A DNA stretch of 64,000 nt from Cladopsammia gracilis (GCA_022457155.1 JAJGOT010000969.1:62001-126000), one strand, 5' to 3'. Shown: positions 34,131 through 46,700, numbered from the stretch's first letter. The notes: a model not told the origin generated them from the letters alone. Numbers and translations: made by a program.

Positions 34131-34950
34131 GTCTTTTCAATCAAAAAGGCCACCAGGGCAAGGATTAGCAGCCAAGCGTGCTCGCCAGGAAAGGAGATAA
34201 CCCGCCCGGCCGCTTTGAAAATAAAGCTCACGATCGAGCCGATGAGGCCGGGCAGGATGGAGGCTACTTTTTTGCCAATTTCTTTAAGCCCATTTCCCAC
34301 AGCCCTAGAACCCGCTTTCAAGGCATTCATTGCAGAAAGCGTCACAGCTCCTATGACTATACCAGCAGCCAGAACAACCGCTTGCAAGGTCCACCCATAT
34401 TTCTTAAAACTATTTTTGAGCCTTTCACGAAGAGACAGAGATTCTTCCCTGTTAGCCTGTCTAGCTCTTCTACTCGCTCTGCAACTCTGGCTTCCGCAGC
34501 TTCTCTGTCAGGGGGAGAAGTGTTCTCATCCTCTATCACGCGCCTGTCTTCCTCGTTTTGGAGTTCAAGCTCTGCTTCTTGTTCTCTTAGATCTTCAAGG
34601 GGCTTAATGGAATTCAGTCTTGCTTCGACAGCATTTCTTCTTTTTCTTTGGAAGAAAGTTGTGTTCTGAGTTTGTCAACCTTTGCCTGCTCTTTGTCTGT
34701 TTGTTTTCGTATTTTTTGAAGGGCGCCTAATTCTTTTTTTCTGGTTTTCAAGATGGCGTTGAAGATATTTCTTCAGTTGTTGTAGTCTCTTTAGCTCGGT
34801 TTGACTCTCAACGCTTGAACCGTGTTCCTGTTCCAGAGTATCAATCCTCGCTTGAGTTTGTTCGATTCTGTCCCTGAGATTTTGCGCCTCATTTGCTGCT
34901 TGTTGTTCTACAACAACCCTTTGATAGAGAGGCTAACGGCAACTCGGAAA
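34112..34950 (-). pseudogene. Coiled-coil plus membrane-anchor protein, several frameshifts
   Basis: Reading the minus strand from ~34950: a long coiled coil rich in E, Q, K and R, including NLRDRIEQTQARIDTLEQEH and ELKRLQQLKKYLQ, then a DNEE-rich hinge, a second coiled segment, and finally a ~90-residue Gly/Ala-rich tail with two hydrophobic helices (VVLAAGIVIGAV and WLLILALVAFLI) ending in KTIKRKR and TGA at 34112. The pieces lie in different frames, with switches near 34730 (A-run), ~34640 and ~34450, so the gene is broken at least three times. I remember this tail as recurrent in cnidarian virus-like loci. Its role is unknown to me; a membrane-remodelling or internal virion protein is a guess. 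Confidence 0.5.
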
Positions 34951-35089
34951 TGGCCTATTTCCAAGCAAGCGAGGGACTTAAATGTAAAAGAGATTACATT
35001 TTTTAATGGGAATTTATGTTGATATCAATCTGTTATTGACTTCTTCTTTGTCTTCTCGCTAGTTTTGGAGAATTGTTTATAGACGTGCT

Positions 35090-35530
35090 TAAATTCAGTC
35101 GTTTTGATTTCTTTCATCGAAGACAGCTCGGCCTTGATGAGCTATAAATGGTTCGCGTTTTGCTTTTAAACATAAAGTTATGGAGATTTGAATAAAATTT
35201 TTCGAAAGAAGATTGTGTTGTCCATTGCTATGTGTTTGTTCATTCATTACAAAGGTTAAAAAGCGATTTTACGCAAACAAAACAAGACTCGGATTTTATA
35301 GTTCTAAACTTCACTCGCGTGACCTTATGCAAATATGTTTGTGTATTTTTTGCAATTTTGATTTCCAAATCAGTTTCTCGGACAATTTTTGATAAGCAAC
35401 AGAAACAGATGTATTTTGTTTGGAAATTAGTCTTACTAGTATCTAGACGGAGAAAAAGTTGTTTTTGTGAACTTTTTTACAGTCTAAATGTACTGTGCAG
35501 ACGCTGTTATAGACTCAGCCTATCTATATA
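35090..35530 (+). repeat. Inverted partial copy of the ~410-bp tandem unit
   Basis: It contains CAAATATGTTTGTGTATTTT, CAATTTTTGATAAGCAACAG and AATGTACTGTGCAGACG, all reverse complements of blocks repeated three times at 35674-36913. A second inverted pair at ~35496-35535 and ~35601-35640 (CAGCCTATCTATATATA / TATATATAGATAGGCT) forms the junction hairpin between the two orientations. Confidence 0.8.
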
Positions 35531-35673
35531 TATTATTTTGAACGAACTTTATTTTCGACTGTTCTAAGAACATTGGAAAAGTCTCTCGTAACATTACTGT
35601 GTTAATATATATAGATAGGCTTAGCCTAACAGCGTCGCTCTGTGAACAAGCTTAACTAAGGTGAAAGTTCGGA

Positions 35674-36913
35674 AGCACTAGAATTAAGATTGACGAAAGC
35701 TATTTTTCAATTTTAGCAATTCTCTAAAACAGTAAGCTTCTCACGCGACCGTCTGCACAGTACATTCAGACCGTACAAAAGTTCACAAAAACAACTATAC
35801 TCCGTCTAGAATAACTAGTACGACTATTTTCCGAATAAAATACACTTGTTGCTTGTCAGAAATTGCCCGAGAAAAAAATTTGAAAATCAAAATTGCAAAA
35901 ATACACAAACATATTTGCATAAGGCGATGCGAGTGAAGATAGCTAGAACTGTACTATAAAATCAAAGTCTTGCTTTGTTTACATAAAATCGCATTTCAAC
36001 CTATGTAATGAATGAACAAGCACACAAAAATGGACAACACAATCTTCTTTCGAAAAAAGTTATTCAAATCTCCATTAATTTATGTTTAAAAGCACTAGAA
36101 TTAAGATTGACGAGGGCTATTTTTCAATTTTAGCAATTCTCAAAAACAGTATTACGCGACCGTCTGCACAGTACATTTAGACGGTACAAAAGTTCACAAA
36201 AACAACTTTTTGTCCGTCTAGAATAACTAATACGACTACTTTCCGAATAAAATACACTTGTTGCATGTCAAAAATTGCCCGAGAAACTGATTTGAAAATC
36301 AAAATTGCAAAAAATACACAAACATATTTGCATAAGGCGACGCGAGTGAAGATAGAATGGTACTATAAAATCAGTCTTGTTTTGTTTACATAAAATCGCT
36401 TTTCAACCAATGTAATGAATGAACAAACACATAAAAATGGACAACACAATTTTCTTTCGAAAAAAAATATTCAAATCTCCATTAATTTATGTTTAAAAGC
36501 ACTAGAATTAAGATTGACGAAGGCTATTTTTCAATTTTAGCAATTCTCAAAAACAGTACGCTTATTACGCGACCGTCTGCACAGTACATTTAGACGGTAC
36601 AAAAGTTCACAAAAGCAACTTTTTCTCCGTCTAGAATAACTAGTACGACTACTTTCCGAATAAAATACACTTGTTGCTTGTCAAAAATTGCCCGAGAAAC
36701 TGATTTGAAAATCAAAATTGCAAAAAATATACAAACATTTTTGCATAAGGCGACGCGAGTGAAGATAGAACGTACCATAAAATCAAAGTCTTGTTTTGTT
36801 TACATAAATCGCTTTTCAACCGATGTAATGAATGAACAAGCACATGAAAATGGACAACACAATCTTCTTTCGAAAAAATTTGTTCAAATCTCCATTAGTT
36901 TATGTTTAAAAGC
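35674..36913. repeat. Tandem array, three units of 417, 407 and 413 bp
   Basis: AGCACTAGAATTAAGATTGA begins units at 35674, 36091 and 36498, and a partial restart occurs at 36911. Each unit carries GCGACCGTCTGCACAGTACA, AAATACACTTGTTGC and AATGGACAACACAAT. No frame is shared across the units with coding-like conservation. Confidence 0.9.
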
Positions 36914-37640
36914 AAACCGTACCATTTATAGGTCATCGAGGCCGAGCTGATTGTCTTCGATGAAAGAAATCGTGAATTGACAACCGAATTTAAGCACGTT
37001 TTAAAAAACCTAATTATTCAAAATTGAAACCTTTTTAAATGCAAGCCAAAATTGCACAATATAGAACAGTAAAGTAATGATACTAGCTTCAAGTTAAGAC
37101 GACATCAGGTTTAAAAATAAGCTTAAGCACTTAGCTCTATATTCCTCCAAAACGCTTGTCTTGCAGAATTACGCAGCCTGAAATGCGGTCTTGACCACTG
37201 TTTGAGAAATGTGAAACCTGTCTTGAATAGCCAACCGCGGATAAATGCCGATAAAAACAACTTTGCAAACTCAACGGTTAACCACTAACTCAACAAGAGT
37301 GTTGAGCGTACAGCTGACGTGACATTTCGGCTGTGTAGCCGCGCGAAAAACGTTCGTACGGCCAGACAGACATAACAGACGCCGCCCGCGAAACATTCCG
37401 CTGGCCATGACCATGAAAAATGACGGCATGGGTTCTATGTGTATGGCGCTCCGCGCGGGCCTTCGGCCCGCAGAGCTCCGCTAATAAACATGTTAATATA
37501 TATACCCCGGAACGTGACATAAACAAAATATGCAAATAGCATGTAATTTGAGATGCGGAATAAAGTTAAGCGGTAAATGTACAAGAGGGCGCTGCACTTC
37601 AGAATTGGATTATCGGATTACACACCTATAGCTACTAATC
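36914..37640. other. Gene-free stretch with a GC-rich hairpin
   Basis: The GCGCGGGCCTTCGGCCCGC hairpin at ~37453-37473 stands out in AT-rich surroundings. No coding exon is supported. It is the sequence just 5' of the LINE insertion site. Confidence 0.35.
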
Positions 37641-37655
37641 AACTATTGCCTTAAA
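37641..37655. repeat. Target-site duplication, 5' side of the LINE
   Basis: AACTATTGCCTTAAA occurs here and again at 52807-52821 directly after the LINE poly-A tail. A 15-bp duplication is typical of target-primed reverse transcription. Confidence 0.85.
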
Positions 37656-37856
37656 TTGGTGAGGTGAGGCCTGGGTCTCGTTATGATCAGACGTGTGTAA
37701 TCGAGCTCCGCGCTATCTTTTCCAAAGTAGTGGAATATCAAGGAAAATATGCTTGCAGAATATTTTGAAACCCTTCTATAAGTAATTTGCCTATGGTGAG
37801 CAAGGAATGAAATTATATCGCCTGACCACAAACTCGCACGTGGTGACATCTTCGAC

Positions 37857-38680
37857 ATGGAGTTTTCTCTTTCTACAACTGAAGAAAGAGACTCGGAGGA
37901 ATCTGAAGCGGACGAACCTAACCTAAAAGATATACACAAACTCCTTAAGAGCATTCAGTATGCTATTGGCATCATTCAGATTACCGTGGCGACGTTAGTT
38001 AAGGACAGCAACAGACTGTCTAAGGATGTGACCGACCTTCGACATGATATTGCAAATAATAATGGTGACGTTCAAAAGCTGAAAGAAGAACTGACAAGTC
38101 AAAATAAATATGTGGCGTCCTTGGAGATTGAACCTGGTCGTGTCAGAAAAACGTCAAAGGAACAGAGGGAAATCATTGAAGATCTGCAGGTAAGTCTCGA
38201 TGAGCTTGAGCAATATTCGAGAAAGAACTCCTTAGAAATACATAGTATTCCAGAAGACATCGAAGTTCAAACTGATGAAATTGTTTGCAAGGTGGCTCAT
38301 GCGGTTGGTGTAGCTATGTTACCTGAAAAGATTGAGATAACACATCGCCTCAATAGGAAGAAAGGGATTAAGCCAATAACTGCTAAATTCGTAACCACAA
38401 AGACAAAACAAAACTATACAAAGCCCGCACTCAGTTCAAGGACGTAACCTTATCGAGCATTTTTCCAAGTTATACGGCAACCGGCCAAGCTGACCAGCGT
38501 ATCTTTATTAATGAAAATCTGACACAATACAGAAGGGAAATGATGAAGTTGGCTCTACAAAAGAGAAAAGATGGAAAGATTATAAATACTTGGTCGCTAG
38601 ATGGAAAAATGTTTATTAAAACTTCTCCCTTGGGGAGACCAAGACAAATGTACTGCACTGATGATGTTAAAGAACACTAG
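37857..38680 (+). pseudogene. LINE ORF1 (L1-type RNA-binding protein), one frameshift
   Basis: ATG 37857 opens an acidic N terminus and then a coiled coil (~residues 25-115, with heptad-like LKEELTSQNKYVASLEIE) and an RRM/CTD-like region characteristic of L1 ORF1p (EQYSRKNSLEIHSIPED, then ITHRLNRKKG). The frame slips near 38405. The adjacent frame carries the rest (LYKARTQFKDV, IFINENLTQYRREMMKLA) to TAG 38678-38680. Total ~274 codons, normal for the family. Role: nucleic-acid chaperone of the retrotransposon particle. Confidence 0.8.
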
Positions 38681-39703
38681 TTAACCACTATACTATTATT
38701 GTTTTTTTTTTACCTTATCTTAGGACCGAACTGCGTACTTTATAGTTATTGATCTATAGATATTCTTCAATGGAAGGATGGCGCTTAGCCGATTAGTGGA
38801 TTAGTTGGGATTATTGCCTCTTTATTTGTTTACTGTTTCATTGTTGTGTTTTTAGTTTGAATGTACTATGTTTTTCGATGATGCATCATTGGACATTCTA
38901 TGGTACATCTTTAATTTAGACAGCCATGGCGGGTTTTTCAAAATTTCAAAAACTCATTAATAATTCATAAGCCAATACCCAATCAAATGGTAGATAATAC
39001 ATCACGTGCAGTGACTTTATATCGATAAACCTCATCCTTATTAGTATGCGGTGTTTTATCAGATATAAAGACACTGCACGTGACTTATGAATATTAATTA
39101 ATTATCAACACATAAACTGACACAACAAATGGTGACTTTAATATTTTTGTGCAGTACTGTTTTACGAAATCTGGTCTTTCGCCATTCTATTTGGAATCTT
39201 CTCAACAAAATAAACAACCAACAGTTTAACAAGTGAGCCGTTATTTGAATGACACCAGCGCCCTCGTGTAAATTGCCAGGTAAGCGACTGGTTCGCAGAT
39301 GCAAGCTGCTTATTGCTACTCGTTCTCTACCTCTGAAAAAAAATTGTCAGCCGTTTTATCTACCGTACCTGACAACTTTAGTATAGCATTTTTTAGTAGA
39401 TGTTTTCCCTCAGAACTATAAAATCCCAGAACTTCCGACAGGAACCGGGAAGCAATGGTCACTTCGTCGAAGACGTGGCACATGTGTTGTATGCTAATCA
39501 GTCTAGTCTACTTGTTTTTCTCGTATGCTAATTTCCTCTTTGCACAAAAGCGCAATTGTTTTAATTCCGAAGGGACACGCTTTTGAAAGAATGTTTTTGA
39601 AGCCGTTCAAAAAAACTCGCAGCACGTGTATTATCAGGTGTAAAAACTCTCGGCTGCGCCTCGAGTTTTTAATCCTGATAATACACTACTGCTCGTTTTT
39701 TAA
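38681..39703. other. ORF1-ORF2 spacer with foldback repeats
   Basis: The first ~230 bp could be native LINE linker. 38990-39150 shares sequence with ~28390-28485 in inverted orientation, and 39629-39690 is an imperfect palindrome (GTGTATTATCAGGTGTAAAA... against ...CCTGATAATACAC). The ORF2 start codon is missing, as if the insertion removed it. Confidence 0.45.
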
Positions 39704-41116
39704 ACTATACGTAATATTCTTACTTTAAATGTTAGAGGTTTAAAAAATCGAATCAAACGGAGATCTATTTTTAGTTATTCAAAGGATCAAAACTGCGAGT
39801 GGTATCTTTTGCAAGAAATTTTTTCTGAATCTACAGATGAGACCGTGTGGAAAAATGAATGGGGTGGCGACATTTTCTTCTCCCATGGGTCCAACCACAG
39901 CAAAGGTGTTTGTATTCTTGTTAATCCACTTTGTCATGCCTTAGTAAACAATACCTACCGAGACCAAGAGGGAAGAATCGTCACGGTTGATGCAATTTTT
40001 AATGGATTTCAAATTGCTATCTGCAATATTTATGCACCAACCAGCTCCCAACTTCAAGAAACATTTATGCAGGTTCTGAGTGAGTTTTTGACAACTAATT
40101 TTAACATTGCCCAGCTCATTGTAGGAGGAGATTGGAATGCAACACTAGAAAGTATCGATAAGAAAGGCGGTATACCGTGGAGACCAACGTCCCACCGAAA
40201 CAAAATTATTTCGCTGATGGAAGAATTAGACTTAGTTGATATATTCAGGAAAATGAAACCTAGTATAAAAAGCTATTCTTATGAGTCTAAATCTCTAAAA
40301 GTTAAATCGCGAATCGATTTCTATCTCGTAGCTAAATTTCTGGTTAATTATGTAAATAGGATTGACATTAAAAGTGCTAACGCCCCAGATCACAAAGCTG
40401 TTAAATTAAGCCTTCACTTCTCAAACGCAGCAAGAGGTCCGGGACTTTGGAAATTTAACAATACGCTTTTGAAGGACAATGAATTTGTAGAATTAATTAC
40501 TAGCAATTATCCTTTGATCCGTGAGAAGTATGCTAACATTGTGGACAAAAGACTGAAATGGGAGCTTATTAAAATGGAAATAAGAAGTATTACGATACCT
40601 TTTTCCAAGCGCAAAGCTTTGATTTTTCGCAGACGGGAGTCGGATGTACAAAGACGTGTAGAGGAAATAGACAAACAAATCTGTAATAGGTCTGATCTTT
40701 TAAATCTTGATTCTGAACTAAAGGAATATGAACGTCTAAAATGCAAACTCGACAACCTCTATGAAACTAAGGGAAAAGGTGCAATGTTCCGCTCAAAAGT
40801 AAAATGGGAAGATGGTGGGAAATGACAAGGGGATTATGGATGAGATTCAAAAGTTTTATGGGGAATTATACATCTCGTGTGTAGACGACATCACAGATGG
40901 TTTTGAAGCATTCACTCAGGGTGTGAATTTTCAAAAGCTATCTGAGGAAGAAAAAATGATCTTGAAGGTAATATAACCGTTGATGAATGTGAAAATGTCT
41001 TGAAATCCTTCCAAAATGGAAAGTCCCCCGGGGACGACGGCTTTACAATCGAGTTTTATAAGCAATTCTTTGGTCTCCTCAGTCAAGATCTCGTTGACTG
41101 CTTTAATGCCGCTTAT
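39704..41116 (+). pseudogene. LINE ORF2, 5' part: APE endonuclease and start of RT region
   Basis: Just after an in-frame TAA at 39701, the sequence reads LTLNVRGLKNRIKRR and LLQEIF, then GVCILVNP, ICNIYAPTSS and GGDWNATL, with FYLV and APDHKAVKLSL near the end. These correspond to the N, E, Y, GDWN, D and SDH-type motifs of AP-endonuclease domains of L1/Tx1 LINEs. The frame closes at 40825. Later conserved pieces (FYGELY, then SFQNGKSPGDDGFTIEFYKQFF) occupy shifted frames, so there are at least two frameshifts. The ORF is interrupted at 41116 in ..CFNAAY by the nested insertion. Confidence 0.8.
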
Positions 41117-41348
41117 TTGCCACCTAGCTCGGTTTTCTTTCTCGGTTTTCAGGGGAATATGTCACATAACCCCGTTCATTACAGTGTCTGAAAAGCTGGG
41201 TGCGGCTTTGATTGTAACAGGGGAGAGGCGGGGATGAAAACAATAGCTGATAACAATAGCAAAACAAAGGATTATATATTCCCCTCAACATATTCCCCTC
41301 AAAATATTCCCCCCAACATATTCCCCTCGACATACTCCCCTCGCCTTA

Positions 41349-41540
41349 TAGTCAGGTGGCTTAACGCAGAATTTAAGCTCGATCGTGACAAGAGTGATAA
41401 AAGCATGAAATTTGGCACATAAATTGCTTATGCCCTACCAAATGATATTAGAAGGGGTGCCCAAGTCAATCTGCTCAGGAGTCCGTTTTAAGGGGATATT
41501 TAGTTTTGACAGAAATCACGATTTGGGTTTCCTGTGGTGC
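41349..41540. repeat. Left TIR of the Academ-like element
   Basis: Inverted copy of 49517-49697, sharing TAGTCAGGTGGCTTAACG, GATCGTGACAAGAGTGA, AAAAGCATGAAATTTGGC, AGAAGGGGTGCCCAAGTCAA and TTTTAAGGGGATATTTA. It is ~11 bp longer than the right TIR because of small indels near the tip. Confidence 0.9.
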
Positions 41541-42152
41541 GATTGCCAACATATATATTTTACCGCCATTTAAAACTAAATTTGCATTTTTTATCTTGTT
41601 TTAATAACTTGTACATGTACTACGCTATTGTAATGAAGATTGGATTTGAAATAGCGTCAGCAAAACCTTATTACAGCACTAGTGTTCAGTCTCCGCTCGG
41701 TCATAAAACATGTAGCAGATAAGTAGTGAAAATTGTGTGCACATTGACCGCGTCTTCCCATACATCAAATCTGGGAATGCTTATGTACATTCCTAAAACC
41801 TTCTCAAATGCGTCTTTCTCTTAGCCAATATACGTTTGTGGGCGTTCGCTGCTTTAAAAACCGACAGAAACGCTCGCTACGAAAAGGCGACCTTGTTTTA
41901 AGATTGGCTGTCTGGGCAGCCACATTTACACAATGGCGTGCACTTTAAATTTTCTTTAACACATTTGCAGCGTGAACAGCGCGCTTTGCAGGTGCACTTG
42001 ATGAGCTCTCTGCAGACAGCCGAAACTTTGGGGATAGTCATCCAAACCGGTTGCCACTGGTTGCCTTCTCCTTTGACCCGTAAGAACTCTGTGGGGGAAG
42101 AACATCCTGCATTGCTTGTTCTGATGACGTCCAAATTCCTCCCTGGTATACT

Positions 42153-43192
42153 TAGTCTCACACGCAGCCGTTATTTGTCTCGTCACGCAATGCTCCTCCC
42201 CACTAACGGCTGCTCAAACCTGAACCACATTCCTTTGCAGATTTAAGCCAATCACAGTTGCAGTGCCATTTTCGGAACTAGCTCGCGCCAAATTCTCTGC
42301 GCGTGACTCGTCCAATCATAGCCTGCGTTTTATCGTTGACTCAGTTGGATGTCAGAAGCAGGCCATTCGTAAAAATAATTTTTGACAATTATTTGTTATC
42401 TGTTAACTTGCCGACGGGCTTTTTCTCTCCCGCTCGTGTTTGACCATGTTTGCGAAGAGACGGGTCACAGCGTTGTCGTGGTCTCACCTTTGGTTCGAAG
42501 ATCGAGAAAGGCGAATATTCTGTCGTACATGGCTCAACAGAAGAATGGTTGTTATAAAAGGTGACAGGCATAGCACAAATCCTGCTTGTCGCTACAAGCA
42601 TTTCAGCCCAGCTTTAGAATAAGTCTACCCCAAGTATGGCCTGAGAGATTTTTCCTTTTAGATCAAAATAAAGATATAACAGGCCTGTTGTTTTAAATGT
42701 TTCGAAACATGTTGTCGTTTCTTTGATCTTAAGAAAAAATCTCTAGCTGTGATACTGACAGGAGGAATTTACGCTTTCCAGATCCGTTAAGATTATTTTC
42801 ATGTAGTCATGCAGTCGTTTATTTACTAGCTCTTGGCAAAATAATGGAGTTTATTTGGTTCACTTTGAAAAAGTTGCAAGATTAGTAGTAGCTGCTTTTA
42901 AAAGTAGGAATTATTTGCTACTTAGGATCAGCTCATTACTCATTCCGTGATTCAGTGTGAGCGCAATTAAGTCTGCGGTTAGTGTAATTTGCGATGTCTG
43001 GCACCTAGTAAACCGGAAACCACCGGCCTGTTTTTGCGCGAAAACGACGCCATTTTCATTTTGCTGATACATGATTGGTTCGCTGAATTTCACGCAAACA
43101 CAATGGGAAAGGAATGTGGTTCAGGTTTGAGCAGCCGTTAGTGGGGAGGAGCGTTGCGTGACGAGACAAATGACGGCTGCGAGGGAGACTAT
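42153..43192. mobile_element. 1,040-bp TIR element inside the last exon
   Basis: TIRs at 42153-42237 and 43108-43192 (~85 bp) are near-identical inverted copies (TAGTCTC, CGCAGCCGT.ATTTGTCTC, CTCCTCCCCACTAACGGC, CTGAACCACATTCCTTT). GGTATACT flanks both sides (42145-42152 and 43193-43200), an 8-bp TSD as in hAT or P elements. No transposase ORF is inside, so it is non-autonomous. Excising it with one TSD rejoins the host exon (..QRAVY|QGGIW..). Confidence 0.9.
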
Positions 43193-43620
43193 GGTATACT
43201 GCCCTCTGAGCATGTTGCAGAAGTGCGTCCTGAAATTCAAATTGTTTAGACAGCAAGCTATAGCTCCACTTCTACCTCGAGTAAAAGCGATTATGTAGTG
43301 CTTACTTCCTTATAATCTATTTGCAGATTTGTTCTATCGAATTAAAACTTTCCGCTTATCTTAATTGTCAGTATATTATTTTTACCGATAATCTATCACT
43401 AACATTGTGTTTTATTATCCAGCTTTACTGAATATCGCACAATACAAATATGCTGTGATATTCGCACAGTTAGTTATTTGTACATTAGAAAACCGGTTTG
43501 GTAGTTATTTGTACGGTAGAAAACCGGTTTGTTTCTGCGCGCGCTCAACCTGATACACTTTCTCTGATAGAGTTTTCTTTGTTACTCGTTATAACAGTTT
43601 AAGTTGCATAATAAATCACG

Positions 43621-43653
43621 TATTAGATATTTCGGTGTGCAGTATCGCTGTAT

Positions 43654-43686
<33 letters not shown>

Positions 43687-43753
43687 GGCCTGTCAAAATA
43701 CAGTACAACTCGTAAAAAAATAAAGCGATACTACACACCGAAACATCTAATAA
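43621..43753. mobile_element. Foldback MITE in the last intron of the Academ-like gene
   Basis: TATTAGATATTTCGGTGTGC...TTGTATTTTGACTCGC and its inverted copy meet around CCCTACGGCC. The structure is ~130 bp and lies just downstream of the exon-4 donor at 43771. Confidence 0.75.
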
Positions 43754-46700
43754 GATATATATACACTGTACCTGTGTCGGAGGAATATTTTCCAAGTCTA
43801 TGTTGCGCTTTGAGAACAGCATCATTCTTGTCTCGTTCAGACTCCAGGGGACTTGATTTATCGTACATTATGATGGTCATTCTCTCTAGCTTCTGGAAAT
43901 TCTCTGAGGAGACACTCAGCTGCTGAAAGGGATGAGTTGCGATGTGCTCCAGGACAGGTGTGACTTCTTGATTTGATTCCCATGCTCGCCATCTGTCGTC
44001 TTTCCGATGCCACAGAATTGCGAAGTACAATCACACCCAGTGAATGCATGGAAGACTGGCAGGGCTCGCGACTTAGACTCTCCAAGAGCAGCACAGATTC
44101 TATTGATGCTAATAAGCGAGAAGTGGCGTCCCATGCCAAACGCCACCCATACTTTAGCACGTTGGTTGTAGGCTAAGAGATCATGAAGCTTTCCAACCAG
44201 GATCACGACGACATCAGTGTCAACTGTCCGGACCAGGACAGATTCTGCACCCCCCTCAAGAGCGTGACGCACATGGACAACGATGCGAGTGTCCGCCTCT
44301 TCATGCGGTTGCACTGGCTCATTACGCGTTGAGATCCATGGGATACCACAGATGTTCCTGGAAAATAATCAAAACACAAATTAAAGCATTACAATGAAAC
44401 AGAATAGGACTACTTGTCGATTGAAATCAATACAGGTCAGAGCTGTTACTAACCGGATGTAATGTACAATGTTATGTCAAGGGGCCATTCGGATCTTGCT
44501 ACCTTCGACGTTAGAAATGAAAACAGTTCGGACTTGTTGTTAGGGTCTCGAAGAAACATCATCCAGTTCTTTGGAAGCTTCGTTTGGCCTGATACTTTCC
44601 TTCTCACTCCTTGGCCTCTTTTCTCTCTTGTTGCTTCCTTTAGGCTGCCAGGAATGTATGTGTCCCACACAACGTCCACACGTTTGCTTTGATTGAGTTG
44701 CTGCATGAGATGAGGTATGAACACCTTCTCAGCGTATTCATCAAATGTCGAAGCTTCGACTGTCGGCAGACAGTGGACAATTACTGCGCCATCCAAGACT
44801 TTGCAGTCAAACTGAGTGGGTGAATCGATATGGTCATGGCCAGTTGGCTGCAGACAGCGCGGGTGGAAAGGATTGCACTTCGTGGCTGAAGAACTCTCTC
44901 ATATCTCCGTCACGGCTTTCTAATGCGACGTACAATTGCGCGAACAGGTTCAAATTGCTTTGGAGAACTGCGATCTTTTTCCCTTGCTTTGAAGTTACCC
45001 TTTTGTGATTCTTTCGGAAGAGAGGGAGATTATTCTTCTTTATCGGATCGTGGATGGATCTTGAGCGATTCTTAATAACATCTGTAACGTATTTCTGGTA
45101 TTGCTCCTTGCCAAGTTGGTTAAGTTTCTCGACTGATTCGACTACACTGACGTCTGCACAGTCTCTGCTATCGAGGGTGACTAATTCGGGAAAGTCGTCA
45201 AGAAAAGGATTTCCGGTTCGTCTCACCACGTCACAGAGGTTTTTCACTTGTCGATGGAAGGTTTTCTGAGCTGCTCGACCTGATTCGTGATTCTGGAAAT
45301 TCTTCGGATTGTCTGTAACCTGGCCTGAGAGGAATTGGTCCTGGAACTGGTGTATCATTCTTGAAAGGTCAGGACCTGACAGCATCCATCGTCTATAAAA
45401 AAAATCGATGTGTTTTGGTGTTTGCCGAATTACATATCACATATGTCAGAATAGCTATGGCGTGTAATTTTATAAGGGCTAGTTTCTATAGTATCGCTCT
45501 TATCGCCCTGTTCCCAATTGCGTGAAAATGCGTCTAGCTTTTGTTTGGTGTTTACTGAGACAAAACAGAACATCGGATACTTAATTTGGGGAGTTCAAAG
45601 CGATTATATGGAGAGAAGCCTTAAGAGGGAAAATATTATTTTGTTTGTATGTACCTGAAGGCTACAGGATTCTCAGTTAGACCAACTGCACCACCGTCAC
45701 CTTTGACCATCTTGTTCTCCTGTTCGTGGGCTTGGTCCAGCGGCATTGCAGAGAATATGTTCCCCGTCTTTGACAGAACCCAGTGATGGTACTCCTGGAA
45801 TTCACGTCTGATGGATTGGGGAAGAGATTTCATATCCCTGGCGTGAATGGGAACCCAGCGAGCATAGTTTGTGTGGTCAAGAGCAAAGAATAGTGGCACT
45901 AGTTGCTCTAACACATCCACAAAGAGAGAGAAATCTCTTTCCTTGTGCGCCCGGACAAATATCAGAATCAGAGTCTCATATCTCATCACCAAGTCCCAGA
46001 AGAGAAATGTGGGACTTCTCTGCCTCATGGTGTCCTCCCACTCCGCAAACGAAGCTCCATCAGCGGCGGAGGCCAGGAAGGCTTCTTGCTTCATGCTGTG
46101 CAGGGCCAGCAAGGTAACTTGGTGAGCATGTCTGTAGCGAAATAGATATAAAAACCGTAAAAGCTCTATTGAGCCCCCTCTCTATTAATTCACCCCCCCC
46201 CCCGTCTTAGTGGTCAGTCAGAAATGAAATGCTGGTTAACGAGTTAACAAACACAAAAGAAATGTTATAAAACTGTTCAGAAAAATAGAAGGTCAAAACA
46301 TTGGGCCACTGTAAGTCAATGTGTCAGTTTGTAGGGAATCTTGGTTTTTAATACCCACAGGGATCGTATAGTTAGGGTAGTAAATTTTTTTAACAACGAT
46401 TGTTTGTTCTGTCTTAGTTAGTGGGGGCAAAAGGAGTTTGGACAATTAACTTGAGTTTTCTCGGAAATTTCCCCCCCCCCCCCCCTTTCTCTCTCTCTCT
46501 CTAATAAGAGCTTTTACGGTAAGAATCATTTCAACAACATCGAATGTAATTCCTCAAACAAATCATTATCATTACAACATCAACAACATTAGTAATAATA
46601 ATAATAATAACTGCAGCAATTACCTGGTTCTGGTAAGATGGGATGCCTTCAGTAATCCTTGCGCTATGCCAGAAGAAGACACCTCCGCTTCTGTTAGAAT

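Noticed and set aside
33858..34607. 250-codon plus-strand frame
   Set aside because: Only the first ~90 codons look native; the rest is antisense to the coiled-coil/membrane gene and has no independent signal.
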